From JBHEBG01 sp046557915 (GTDB lineage: Bacteria; Bacteroidota; Bacteroidia; Flavobacteriales; Flavobacteriaceae), in NCBI RefSeq assembly GCF_046557915.1, contig NZ_JBHEBG010000001.1, positions 1-64,000 on the forward strand: DNA of 64,000 bases, written 5' to 3'. How positions within the stretch are numbered: position 1 is the first letter of the stretch; the number at the start of each line of letters is the position of its first letter. The notes beneath the pieces are model-generated. The model saw nothing but the letters and a program-made list of their open reading frames with translations. It searched no databases and was not told where the DNA came from. The translations under genes were made by a program, and so were the position numbers. This document shows, in pieces, positions 1 to 8,053 of the stretch.

Positions 1-561
1 ATTGACCAAAAGTCGGTGGCTTTTTGTTTTTGCACCCGTGGACATATCGGCGGGCCATATCCGCCAAGGGCGGACACCGGTCCGGGTACAGTTCCCGCTA
101 CTAGGGGAAGCCATTGATCAAAAGTCGGTGGCTTTTTGTTTTTGCCCCATGGACATATCGGCGGGGCCATATCCGCCAAGGGCGGACACCGGTCCGGGTA
201 CAGTTCCCGCTACTAGGAGAAGCCATTGACCAAAAGTCAGTGGTTTTTGTTTTTGCCCCATGGACATATCGGCGGGGTCATATCCGCCAAGGGCGGACAC
301 TGGTCCGGGTACAGTTCCCGCTACTAGGAGAAGCCATTGATCAAAAGTCGGTGGCTTTTTGTTTTTGCACCCATGGACATATCGGCGGGGCCATATCCGC
401 CAAGGGCGGACACTGGTCCGGGTACAGTTCCCGCTACTAGGAGAAGCCATTGACCAAAAGTCGGTGGCTTTTTGTTTTTGCACCCGTGGACATATCGGCG
501 GGGTCATATCCGCCAAGGGCGGACACCGGTCCGGGTACAGTTCCCGCTACTAGGGGAAGCC
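1..561. repeat. Tandem array 1 of a ~112-bp GC-rich repeat (5 units)
   Basis: Five near-identical units begin at 1, 113, 225, 336 and 449 and end at 561; the array may continue left of the window. Each unit opens with AAAAGTC-GGT-GGCTTTT followed by a T-rich run, which resembles a rho-independent terminator on the plus strand. It then has GGCGG, CCGCC and GGCGG blocks that can pair two ways, and ends with a segment resembling the T-arm and acceptor 3' half of a tRNA. Units differ by a few substitutions and by one-base indels. All frames are largely open because the unit lacks stops, so the ORFs across it are artefacts. The same repeat recurs at 13295-13816. Confidence 0.9.
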
Positions 562-681
562 TTGGGAGCGACGGTGGTCATTATGATTCTTAACAATGAG
601 AAGGGAATAGTAAAAAACCCGGTCCACTTTATAGATAGACATTCAATTTAAATCATCAGTGGTTTTAAGCTTTTTTTTTGC

Positions 682-1813
682 TTAAAAACTGTTTATCAAC
701 TGAATTTCGTGTTTTCCCGGAGTTAAATGCAAGGATTCAAAAATCTGCAAAGTTTTTTTGCCATTATGAATCATTTGTTCGTTGTTTCTGTGAGATAAAA
801 TAAATTCTGCCCCCATGTTAGCAGGTATTTCAATGTTATATAACGCTACTCCATCAGCTTTTAAAACATAGGTGCCCCTTATTGTTCCTCTGATGGTGGG
901 TACCTCAATGCTGCTTTTTTTCAAAGTGCCCAACTGCGGTTTAATGGTAGCAATATTGTAGCCTGGTGTTTTAGGTTGGATTCCCCATAGCCCTCGTGGG
1001 ATAATATTTGCAGGAACCGCCCCCCATGCATGGTTCCAATCGGCGTTTGGTTTGTATTTCATGTCTCAAGCTTCTAAGGTGATTGTTGAGCCAATCCGTA
1101 TCATATTGTACCAGCTTCGGTCACTCTGGTCGGTAAGTAATTCCAGTGCATAATCCTCCTCTTCGGCATGGTACAATGCATCCATTAAATATTGAGCACC
1201 ATAAACACTACAGGCCATGCCTCTGGATTTAATGAACTCAACAACTGATGACACATATTCTTTAGGTACGATACCAAAGGCCAAGGGCATCATATTTGCA
1301 TGAATGGACGAGTGGTCTGTTCCCTCACCATCTATATAATACCCCTTGTTTTTATCCAATAATTTTTCGTTGATTGATTTTTTAGCTTTCAATGCAAGCA
1401 TTTCAAAATCCAGTACCTCATCTGTTTTTCCCAAAATAGAGGCGAATTCTGCCATAATCATCATGTTCTTGTAATAAAAACTATTGATTACAGTGTTATA
1501 GGGCATAAAAACAAATCCATCTCGCTCTCCTGTTACGTTGGGGTCTCCACCCCAACCAGCAGGAGGCCAGTCGGTTATATCTCTTAATTTCTCTTTATCA
1601 TCCTTAAAACCCAACTTTATCATGAATTCCGGAGTCACATTTGTAGATGAAATTAGACCATCCTCTCGCGAAAGCTCTGTCAAGGTTTTATGTTTTAAAC
1701 CTTCGTAGTATTTTTCAATAAGTTCAGTATTGCCGGTGTACATATAATCGGCATGAAACATCAAGGCTACATGCTGTTGCCATTCCGTGGGCCACGTTGG
1801 GTGTTCCATAAAA
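682..1813 (-). pseudogene. Truncated alpha-L-rhamnosidase (GH78) fragment with nonsense mutation
   Basis: The fragment corresponds to about residues 365-740 of the intact GH78 enzyme encoded at 13936-16158, at near identity. It lacks the signal peptide, the N-terminal beta domains and the first catalytic acidic cluster. A further lesion is visible: the Trp codon matching W613 is TGA at 1066-1068, directly after the TLEA motif. The reading is thereby split into 1066-1953 and 682-1062. The open frame to the left (1814-1953, about 47 codons) has no similarity to the rhamnosidase and is unrelated sequence fused at the duplication boundary. It is almost certainly non-functional. Confidence 0.9.
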
Positions 1814-2285
1814 GGTGAATTAACGAAACCACTAAATAAGACCAGAAATGGGACTCCATTATCAAGAGTTCCTTCCGATGTCAAAAGTGTTTCGTAAAAA
1901 GGCCCTTTTAGTAGATCAATGAAGAAATATTGATAAAATACATATTCACCCAATTATAGCTTTTGGTTTATCATCTAAATCCTATGTTATAAAACATTGA
2001 ATATCAGTATTTAACATATAATTGGCGAATATTGCCCAAATTACAGCTACCTTTATCAAGTTAAAATTCGGAAAGCTCCGATTAGTCTTGTCTTACCAGA
2101 TTCAATATTCTTTTCCAGCTCTCTCTATTTTTAGTAATAGTGCAAAAAATATTTTTAGTCCACAAATAGGTTGGCGGTACTGGTTTAAATATTCATTTGT
2201 ATTTAGAATGAACGTTTCCAATTGTCCCCAAACCTATTCAGGCTTATCCATAATCCTTAAACTGCATTTGTAAACAAGGATTTAA
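1814..2285. other. Non-coding stretch between duplication boundary and desaturase
   Basis: I see no supported gene here. An 83-codon open frame at 2022-2273 has no recognisable similarity and a composition typical of AT-rich non-coding DNA. The DNA at 1814-1953 is the foreign sequence joined to the rhamnosidase fragment. The frame of the downstream desaturase opens after the stop at 2283-2285. Confidence 0.5.
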
Positions 2286-2414
2286 AACGACAATAATAGT
2301 ATCAAAAATCCAAAATTTTCAGAAATAACAAACTCTGCTTTTTCAAAAACATTAAGAAACAGGGTCAACCGGTATTTCAAAACGAACAATAAGAGTAAGC
2401 ATGCGAACAACAGC

Positions 2415-3398
2415 ATGGTGGTTAAGACGATAGTAATGTTAACACTATTCTTTGCACCCTTGGTGCTGACCAATATTGGCGTTGTCGCGACCCCATGGTT
2501 GCTTTTCGTTTTATATATAACCAGTGGAATCGGGATGGCCGGAATTGGTATGGGTATTATGCACGATGCCATTCATGGTTCATACTCCAAAAATAAAAAA
2601 GTGAATACGTACCTAGGCTACACCATGAACCTAATAGGTGCGAACGCAACGGTATGGAAGATCCAGCATAACGTATTACACCATACATATACAAACATAG
2701 AAGGAGCGGACGATGATATTAACGCACCCTTTTTCCTGCGCTTTTCGCCACACGCAAAAAAATATAGACTCCATAGGTTTCAACATTTGTATGTATGGTT
2801 CTTTTATGGTCTGTCCACAGTCTCGTGGGTAACTGCCAAAGACTTCATAAGATTAGGCCGCTATAGAAAAATGGGGTTCCTAAACAAAAAGAATGAGTTC
2901 AGAAATGAACTATTAAAAATCATAGGCTGGAAACTATTGTACTATTCCTATGCTTTGATTATACCACTGTTAATGGTACCAATTGCTCCATGGATAGTCA
3001 TCCTTGCCTTTCTTAGTATGCACTTTGTTACCGGGTTGCTTATAAGTATCGTATTTCAAGTGGCACACATTATGCCAAATATGGAATTCCCCCTGCCTGA
3101 TAATAATGGTGAGGTTGAAGGAGATTGGTTTGCGCACCAATTGGCCACCACTACCAATTTTGCCCCCAAAAGTAGGTTTTTTTCGTGGTTGATTGGGGGA
3201 TTGAACTATCAAATAGAACATCACTTACTACCTAACATCTGTCACATACATTATAAAAAAATATCAGATATTGTGGCTGATACCGCCAAGGAATATGGAA
3301 TGCCTTATAATACAAAACGAACATTCGCTACGGCCATTAGGGATCATATTGGAGTTTTGCGCAAGTTGGGGAAAATACAACACATTCCAACACGGTAG
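2415..3398 (+). CDS. Acyl-CoA/acyl-lipid fatty acid desaturase (start codon missing upstream)
   Basis: This is a membrane-bound di-iron desaturase that introduces a double bond into acyl chains. The three histidine boxes are visible, counted from the ATG at 2415: HDAIH (residues 50-54), HNVLHH (85-90) and QIEHH near residue 275, with hydrophobic membrane segments between them. Homologous sequence continues in frame upstream of 2415: a segment reading FSEITNSAFSKTLRNRVNRY, then SKHANNS, matches the family N-terminus. It extends to about 2301, where an ATC stands at the place of a likely initiator. There is no ATG, GTG or TTG between the stop at 2283 and 2415. Starting at 2301 would give 365 residues, close to the family's usual size. 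The gene is therefore either start-deficient, translated from ATC, or made as a 327-residue short form. A cold-shock gene follows in the same direction. Confidence 0.85.
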   Translation: MVVKTIVMLTLFFAPLVLTNIGVVATPWLLFVLYITSGIGMAGIGMGIMHDAIHGSYSKNKKVNTYLGYTMNLIGANATVWKIQHNVLHHTYTNIEGADDDINAPFFLRFSPHAKKYRLHRFQHLYVWFFYGLSTVSWVTAKDFIRLGRYRKMGFLNKKNEFRNELLKIIGWKLLYYSYALIIPLLMVPIAPWIVILAFLSMHFVTGLLISIVFQVAHIMPNMEFPLPDNNGEVEGDWFAHQLATTTNFAPKSRFFSWLIGGLNYQIEHHLLPNICHIHYKKISDIVADTAKEYGMPYNTKRTFATAIRDHIGVLRKLGKIQHIPTR

Positions 3399-3475
3399 TA
3401 GCACAATTTAAACAACAAAAAATTAAGATTATAAAACAAGTATTGAATAAAATAGTAAACAACGAATATAAAGTA

Positions 3476-3667
3476 ATGAAAGAAGGAACAGTAAAATTTT
3501 TCAACAGTGCCAAAGGTTTTGGTTTTATAAAACCTATAGATTCGGATGAGGATGTCTTCGTACACCAAAGTGGTCTTATCGATGAGATTCGTGAAAATGA
3601 CAACGTCAAATTCACGATGGAAAGAGGCCAAAAAGGAATGAACGCGGTAAATGTGGAACTGGCCTAA
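3476..3667 (+). CDS. Cold-shock protein (CspA family)
   Basis: A 63-residue single-OB-fold cold-shock domain protein that binds single-stranded RNA/DNA and acts as an RNA chaperone. The RNP1-like KGFGFI and the RNP2-like DVFVHQ motifs are both present. The frame is open back to 3443, but the family starts at the Met of MKEGTVKFFN, so 3476 is chosen. A strong terminator hairpin follows at 3693-3721. The ~75-nt AT-rich leader after the desaturase gene may belong to a cold-shock-type 5' UTR, but I see no defined element there. Confidence 0.95.
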   Translation: MKEGTVKFFNSAKGFGFIKPIDSDEDVFVHQSGLIDEIRENDNVKFTMERGQKGMNAVNVELA

Positions 3668-3692
3668 AAAGCCTCTAATTTACGTATTAGTC

Positions 3693-3721
3693 AAAATGCC
3701 ATCTTTTGAAGATGGCATTTT
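3693..3721 (+). terminator. Rho-independent terminator after the cold-shock gene
   Basis: Perfect 13-bp stem: AAAATGCCATCTT (3693-3705) pairs with AAGATGGCATTTT (3709-3721) around a 3-nt loop. The A and T runs at the stem base make it usable on either strand. It lies 25 nt after the cold-shock stop codon. Confidence 0.85.
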
Positions 3722-3875
3722 ACGTATTGTTTGTTGTTTTCTTTATAAGTACCGAAATTAAGCTTTGACTATGGACAGCTATGGTTCGAAAATAAACCGG
3801 GTATCTTAATGACGGAAGAGTACTTGAACCCAAATTCCAAAAGTTATCCTCCTTTTCAAGAAGATTAAAATAATT

Positions 3876-4211
3876 ATGCGAACAATGCTATTCTTTATTT
3901 TTTTGACCACATTGGCCATTCCTCCGCACCAAGGAATAGATCAAATAAAAAAAGTAGAAGGGGTCTTTTTTGGGCGTGTTGAGGACGGATATTCATTTTG
4001 TTGTAAAACAGCATTGGGTATGGAAGAAATAGTTGTTTTTGATGAGATTCTGTCGGTTATACTTGAAAAATATCCACTACATATTGATAAACATGTTGGG
4101 GGAAATTTTATTATCTCATTTATTGAGAATGTAAAGGTTTGGGAAGATGATATCGAGGAAACATCTACAGTAATACGCTTACAAAAGCTTATGCCGGGGC
4201 AACACCTTTAA
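3876..4211 (+). CDS. Small secreted hypothetical protein
   Basis: A 111-residue product I do not recognise. Residues 1-16 form a hydrophobic segment that could be a signal peptide, although no clear cleavage motif follows. The rest is a mixed, slightly acidic sequence with a CC pair in the first half and no membrane segment. It stands alone between the cold-shock terminator and a minus-strand pair. Coding potential is plausible because codon third positions and composition look protein-like, but homologs would be needed for certainty. Confidence 0.5.
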   Translation: MRTMLFFIFLTTLAIPPHQGIDQIKKVEGVFFGRVEDGYSFCCKTALGMEEIVVFDEILSVILEKYPLHIDKHVGGNFIISFIENVKVWEDDIEETSTVIRLQKLMPGQHL

Positions 4212-4441
4212 GAGTGATATTTCAAAATTGATCCAACCACGATTTTCAATTCTTACTAGGGTTTGCACATTAACTCTTTCACCATAGATTCTGAAGTTCA
4301 CAGATTTTTAAGCCTTGCCAAAAGTCGGATTCATAAAATCACTTGGTTTTAAACGATAAGAATTGCTGCGTGATTACCGATAACATTTCGAGTCTAATAA
4401 AGATTCAACCCCACGGATGACTCCTTGCCTTGTTAATCAAT

Positions 4442-4696
4442 TCATGAATTGAAGAGTAAAAACAGCATAATAGTCAAGGAAGCTGAAAGTAAAAAAGTAG
4501 TCCAACTGAAAGTGCCAGTTAACCAATTGTGTGCTAGTTTGCCCAAAAGATTCATGGGATGGTCGCCATAGTAGTTGTATTGGTATTTTTCAATCATTCG
4601 ATATCTATACAGCCCTCGAATGCTGCCCACTATAAGGTGGATGAACACTAACCCAATAATTATGGATTCTGTATTCAAATCCAAAGATATTCTCAT
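4442..4696 (-). CDS. Small membrane protein, co-transcribed with the SPFH protein
   Basis: An 84-residue protein with two predicted transmembrane segments, about residues 10-27 and 63-82, separated by a basic, Tyr-rich stretch (RYRMIEKYQYNYYGDHP). Its start codon overlaps the stop of the upstream prohibitin-family gene by 4 nt, so the two are translationally coupled. I do not recognise the family. The coupling suggests a partner or accessory of the SPFH protein in the inner membrane, which is an inference from context only. Confidence 0.7.
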   Translation of the reverse strand: MRISLDLNTESIIIGLVFIHLIVGSIRGLYRYRMIEKYQYNYYGDHPMNLLGKLAHNWLTGTFSWTTFLLSASLTIMLFLLFNS

Positions 4697-5544
4697 CTTT
4701 TGTTTTTAATTGCATCACCAACTCCAATGAATGGAATTGCCCCTGCACCCGTTACCTCAGGTAAAATCCCGTTCCATTTTTCTATGGCCTTAAGGTTTGC
4801 TTCTATCTTCCTGAGTTCAATAAGGTCGGGTGAAATATTCATTTTTTGTAACCGTAGCGCCTCTGCTTCGGCTGTTGCTGCAGCAATGGTCTGTTCTGCT
4901 TCGACCCTAATCCTGTCCAGGTCCCTTTTTGCCTTCAATGCATTTTGCTCCGCGGTTTGTTTTGCCTCAATGGCATCGGTAAAGGTTTGGGAAAAGCTAA
5001 ATGAGATAATCGAAAAAGCGTCGACCGATATGTTGGATGCGAGTAATCTTGATGTAAGCGCTTGCTGCATTTCGGTACTGACCGCCGGTCTTTTGGTAAT
5101 CAATTCCTCGGCAGTATATCTGGCCGACACCGCTTTCATTACTTCCTGAATGGCAGGGTCAATGATCCGCTCCTTAAATTGCACACCAATAGTTTGATAT
5201 ACCAAATTGGCTTTATCGGGTATAATGTGATAATTAAGGGCTACGGATAAATCCACATCCTGCAAGTCAGAGGATGAAGAGGCAGCATCTGTCATCGCTT
5301 TTTGAATTTTTACGTCCATTAAAATGACGGTTTGCACTATTGGAATTTTGAAGTGGATGCCTTCATTCAATACTTTGTCCTGAACGGCACCAAAATTCTG
5401 GACAACGCCTCGCTCACCGGCACCAATCTGAACCCATGGTTTAAATGCAAATAGTAATACCATTAATGCAGTAATAATGATCAGATTTCTCCACTGACCT
5501 TTTTTCAATACGCTTTTTATCTCACCCATAGGGTCATTATCCAT
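4693..5544 (-). CDS. Prohibitin-family SPFH/band-7 membrane protein
   Basis: A 283-residue protein with a short cytoplasmic N-terminus, one transmembrane segment (about residues 18-36) and an SPFH/band-7 domain (about 40-200). The segment GAGERGVVQNFGAV is typical of prohibitin-type members. It is followed by an Ala/Glu-rich coiled coil (about 190-235). SPFH proteins oligomerise into membrane scaffolds and often regulate the membrane protease FtsH in bacteria; the specific role here is inferred. It is the first gene of a two-gene unit with the small membrane protein at 4442-4696. Confidence 0.9.
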   Translation of the reverse strand: MDNDPMGEIKSVLKKGQWRNLIIITALMVLLFAFKPWVQIGAGERGVVQNFGAVQDKVLNEGIHFKIPIVQTVILMDVKIQKAMTDAASSSSDLQDVDLSVALNYHIIPDKANLVYQTIGVQFKERIIDPAIQEVMKAVSARYTAEELITKRPAVSTEMQQALTSRLLASNISVDAFSIISFSFSQTFTDAIEAKQTAEQNALKAKRDLDRIRVEAEQTIAAATAEAEALRLQKMNISPDLIELRKIEANLKAIEKWNGILPEVTGAGAIPFIGVGDAIKNKR

Positions 5545-5954
5545 AGTAATTAGGTTTAATTATAAAGATAGGATTTCCCGTACCCGAGCTTCTTATACTA
5601 ATTCAAGCCAATCTTACATAAATCACACATTGTATATTACGGATAAGATACTATTTGCCCAGGTTCTTTTAATCTGAAAGTCTGTGGTCATGAAAAACGA
5701 AGTGATTCTGACAGAAAAAAAACTATGGGAACTTTAGCCGCCGGCGAAAGACTATTTTTAGCCAAAAGGACATTTTAAGCTATTAGTAAGGCGTTTTAAG
5801 AGTGGATAACAGTTGTATGGGGTTAATTGGCTTTGGAAGGGTGCTATCGGCAGGCGGACTGAGTCAAAATTCTAGGTGTTCAAATAGCTTGTATCCCTCA
5901 TTTTATCTGTCTTAGTGTCGTGTTAAACTTGATCTAATAGTGTTATGTTTCAAC
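5545..5954. other. Intergenic region without a supported gene
   Basis: About 410 bp between the SPFH gene's upstream end and the promoter of the small gene at 6032. Only very short open frames are present (for example 15 codons from the ATG near 5690). It should carry the SPFH promoter on the minus strand, but I could not identify a convincing box. Confidence 0.45.
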
Positions 5955-5962
5955 TATCTTTG
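5955..5962 (+). promoter_or_regulatory. Bacteroidetes-type -7 box (TATCTTTG) for the 40-codon gene
   Basis: TATCTTTG fits the TAnnTTTG consensus of Bacteroidetes primary-sigma promoters. A TTG at 5929-5931 lies 23 nt upstream, slightly long for the -33 element. The predicted transcript would begin near 5969, cover the short gene at 6032-6154 and end at the hairpin at 6171-6190. Confidence 0.5.
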
Positions 5963-6031
5963 CATCTTGTAAGATGTGTAGATAAAGGTGTGTATTACAC
6001 CTATCACAAGTAAGCAAATAGAGAAGGAATT

Positions 6032-6154
6032 ATGAAGCATACGAAGAAAGAACCTCAAGACAACAATAATAGTATTGACAGGCCATTGACCCGCCATGAG
6101 AGCTGGAAAAATCACCGGAGGCATAATGCCTTAAAACTAATACGTTTTTCTTAA
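6032..6154 (+). CDS. 40-residue basic small protein in its own transcription unit
   Basis: An ATG frame of 40 codons gives a hydrophilic, strongly basic peptide (MKHTKKEPQDNNN at the start; RHESWKNHRRHN in the middle; ending LKLIRFS). The purine-rich GAGAAGGA lies a few bases before the ATG. The frame sits neatly between a TAnnTTTG promoter and a perfect terminator hairpin, which supports a real short transcript. I do not recognise the protein. It could bind nucleic acid or ribosomes, given the charge, or the transcript could be a small RNA with an incidental frame. Confidence 0.5.
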   Translation: MKHTKKEPQDNNNSIDRPLTRHESWKNHRRHNALKLIRFS

Positions 6155-6170
6155 GGACCAGTACTATTTA

Positions 6171-6195
6171 AAGAGGGCAAAAGCCCTCTTTTTTT
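6171..6195 (+). terminator. Rho-independent terminator after the 40-codon gene
   Basis: AAGAGGGC (6171-6178) pairs perfectly with GCCCTCTT (6183-6190) around an AAAA loop and is followed by a T run. It lies 16 nt after the stop codon of the small gene. Confidence 0.9.
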
Positions 6196-6315
6196 CTTTA
6201 TAGTAAACGATAATAATTATCTTGCAAACGTTTTTTTGTTTTAACAGGGAAGTCAATTCAAGGGTTTCGAAGATAGTAATAAAACCCTTACTTTTCATTC
6301 AGTGGGTTGACATGG

Positions 6316-6990
6316 CTAAGTTATGGGTCCATAAATGGCATATTCCTTTTCTTTTTCAATGGCCCAAACAACATTGCCGTAATCAAAATGCCAATATTCC
6401 TTCAAATCACATACAAAATTTTCGTCTTCAAATAGACCGATTAGAAGTGCCCTATTTTTTTTCGCCTCAGGACTAATATCTGGATAGTAGGGATAGCATT
6501 TTTTTGAAAGATTAATCTCCAATCCGTTGTTGGTGCCAAAATCCATCACACGATCTTCAAGTTTGTCATAAATCAAAGCATCTACTGCTCCGCCTGTAGC
6601 GTGCATGGACATTGTTGGGGAAGCGATAAAATAGCTTATGATTTCTTTGATTTCAGTATTCGATTTTTCGGGATGTTTTTTCCGGTAGTAGGCAAATTTG
6701 GAATCCCATAAAAGTTGTTGATGTTCAGAAGATCTCCAAGCAGAACGAACAATCAAAATTTTATTTTGCCTATCCAATTGTTTGCTGATTCGGCCTATTT
6801 TTATGAATATATCTTCTCTGACGAGGTACTGATAGTCTTTTGATATTGAAGGTTCAAAAATCAAATTAAAACTAGTATCTAACAAACTCACTAGTGGTGA
6901 ATGATTTTCCCGAACCCAAATGGATGGGGCCAAAAGTTTATGCTGAAGGTCTTTTATCTCGACCGCTTCACAGTATGTTTGCACATTCAT
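6316..6990 (-). CDS. VanX-like D-Ala-D-Ala dipeptidase family protein (M15D)
   Basis: A 224-residue putative zinc D,D-dipeptidase. The M15 metal-site signature SMHATGGAVD supplies H130 and D137, and EYWH near the C-terminus supplies E198 and H201, with the H-x6-D and E-x2-H spacing of VanX. The SAWRS segment (R86) matches the VanX arginine region. No signal peptide is seen, so it probably acts in the cytoplasm on D-Ala-D-Ala or similar peptidoglycan dipeptides. It is the last gene of a three-gene operon and overlaps the racemase by 23 nt. Context points to recycling or breakdown of D-amino-acid peptides rather than vancomycin resistance, since no VanA/VanH/VanRS genes are present. Confidence 0.85.
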   Translation of the reverse strand: MNVQTYCEAVEIKDLQHKLLAPSIWVRENHSPLVSLLDTSFNLIFEPSISKDYQYLVREDIFIKIGRISKQLDRQNKILIVRSAWRSSEHQQLLWDSKFAYYRKKHPEKSNTEIKEIISYFIASPTMSMHATGGAVDALIYDKLEDRVMDFGTNNGLEINLSKKCYPYYPDISPEAKKNRALLIGLFEDENFVCDLKEYWHFDYGNVVWAIEKEKEYAIYGPIT

Positions 6991-8053
6991 ATAAATCGAT
7001 TGTGTTTTTTGTAATGTAGGGGGTGCTGAATACTCTTAACAATGCGCTATAATTCAGGTCGAACGCTACCGTATCTCCCACTCTTAAACTTGTTTTGGTA
7101 TTGTCTATCAACATGTGATCACTGCTAGCACCTAACACGGTTATTTTTTGTTTTGGAGTGATTCCTGAAACAATGACGTCCTGCATTCCAATCGCGAGAA
7201 CGGCCCTATCCATCAAGCCTTTATTCTCAAACATGGGTATATCACCGTTCGCATTTTGATATACTTCCCCATAGGGTTGTGATGGTTTTCGTTTTGCTTC
7301 GATAACCTCTGCTCTTAAGGTAAAAATATCGGTAAAAAGTCCTGGTATAGGTTTTCTACAAAGTGCTTCCCTGCCTAAAAAAATAGATTCGCCTAATCGT
7401 AAGCTATTTATTCTGCCTATATCCTTTGAAGACGTAAACCAGTTGTAATTTGCAGAGTTTCCGCCGGACACCATTGCTAGGGTGATTTTGAATTTTTCTT
7501 CCAAACGGATCGCTATTGAAGACAACTCGTTCATTTTGTCCGCATCAGGGCTTATTCCGCCAAAGCATGCGAGATTTGTTCCTATACCCATCAGCTCTAG
7601 ACCTTCCAAACTTAGCACCTCCTTTACAAGAGCATTCATTTCCGATGGCATAATTCCTTCTCGCAAGTCTCCAAGTTCCACCATAAGAACAACCTTATGT
7701 GTAATATGGTTTCTTAAGGCGCATTCCGAAAGTTTTTTTAGAACTATTAATTCGGAATTTAAACTTATATGAGCATGAATAACCACTTCTTCCACTTGGC
7801 TGAGTGCAGGCGTTCTGAGTAACAGGTATTGTGCTCGTATACCCGCTTTGCGCATTTTTATAATATTCGAAATTCTAGAGTCGGCAATAATCTCAATACC
7901 ATTTTTGACCAATACGTCAGCAATTATTGGATTGCCCCCGATCACTTTGGTAACCCCTATTATATTGATGCCCTTAGAGCCATACAGTATTTTCAACTGT
8001 TGCGTATTGTGGGCAATCTTTCCCAAATCTATATCTATCCTGGGAAGATTCAA
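6968..8053 (-). CDS. PLP-dependent alanine/ornithine-type amino-acid racemase
   Basis: A 361-residue protein of the alanine/ornithine racemase group (alanine-racemase N-terminal TIM barrel with a beta domain). The PLP lysine is K36 in GVTKVIGG, preceded by IDIDLGKIAHN, which is typical of the family start. The fold continues with the VMVELGDLREG segment and a C-terminal beta domain carrying VLGASSDHML. It probably interconverts L and D forms of an amino acid; the substrate cannot be read from sequence. The start codon overlaps the DUF1611 gene by 4 nt, and the end overlaps the dipeptidase gene. This close coupling indicates a single pathway for D-amino acids. Confidence 0.85.
   Translation of the reverse strand: MNLPRIDIDLGKIAHNTQQLKILYGSKGINIIGVTKVIGGNPIIADVLVKNGIEIIADSRISNIIKMRKAGIRAQYLLLRTPALSQVEEVVIHAHISLNSELIVLKKLSECALRNHITHKVVLMVELGDLREGIMPSEMNALVKEVLSLEGLELMGIGTNLACFGGISPDADKMNELSSIAIRLEEKFKITLAMVSGGNSANYNWFTSSKDIGRINSLRLGESIFLGREALCRKPIPGLFTDIFTLRAEVIEAKRKPSQPYGEVYQNANGDIPMFENKGLMDRAVLAIGMQDVIVSGITPKQKITVLGASSDHMLIDNTKTSLRVGDTVAFDLNYSALLRVFSTPYITKNTIDLYECANIL

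Larger units (their letters stand above)
1..1813. repeat. Long direct repeat, left copy
   Basis: This stretch (array 1, a short spacer and the 3' part of a rhamnosidase gene) is repeated in the same orientation at 13295-15067. Outside the arrays I count about 21 substitutions and one poly-T length change over ~1.25 kb, roughly 98% identity. Homology stops abruptly at 1813, within the rhamnosidase reading frame. Recombination between the copies would remove or amplify about 13.25 kb. Confidence 0.92.

Noticed and set aside
2..553. Several open frames on both strands across repeat array 1 (and the same at 13238-13906)
   Set aside because: They all come from a stop-free ~112-bp repeat read in cycling frames. 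Composition is odd, no family is recognised, and the unit length is not a multiple of three.
1..561. CRISPR array
   Set aside because: The whole ~112-bp unit is repeated. There are no short repeats with unique spacers and no cas genes nearby.
2022..2273. 83-codon plus-strand frame before the desaturase
   Set aside because: No recognised similarity, composition typical of non-coding AT-rich DNA, and no promoter or ribosome-binding signal that stands out.
6316..6990. Vancomycin resistance gene vanX
   Set aside because: The dipeptidase signature is real, but there are no vanA, vanH or vanRS genes. The operon context points to D-amino-acid metabolism.
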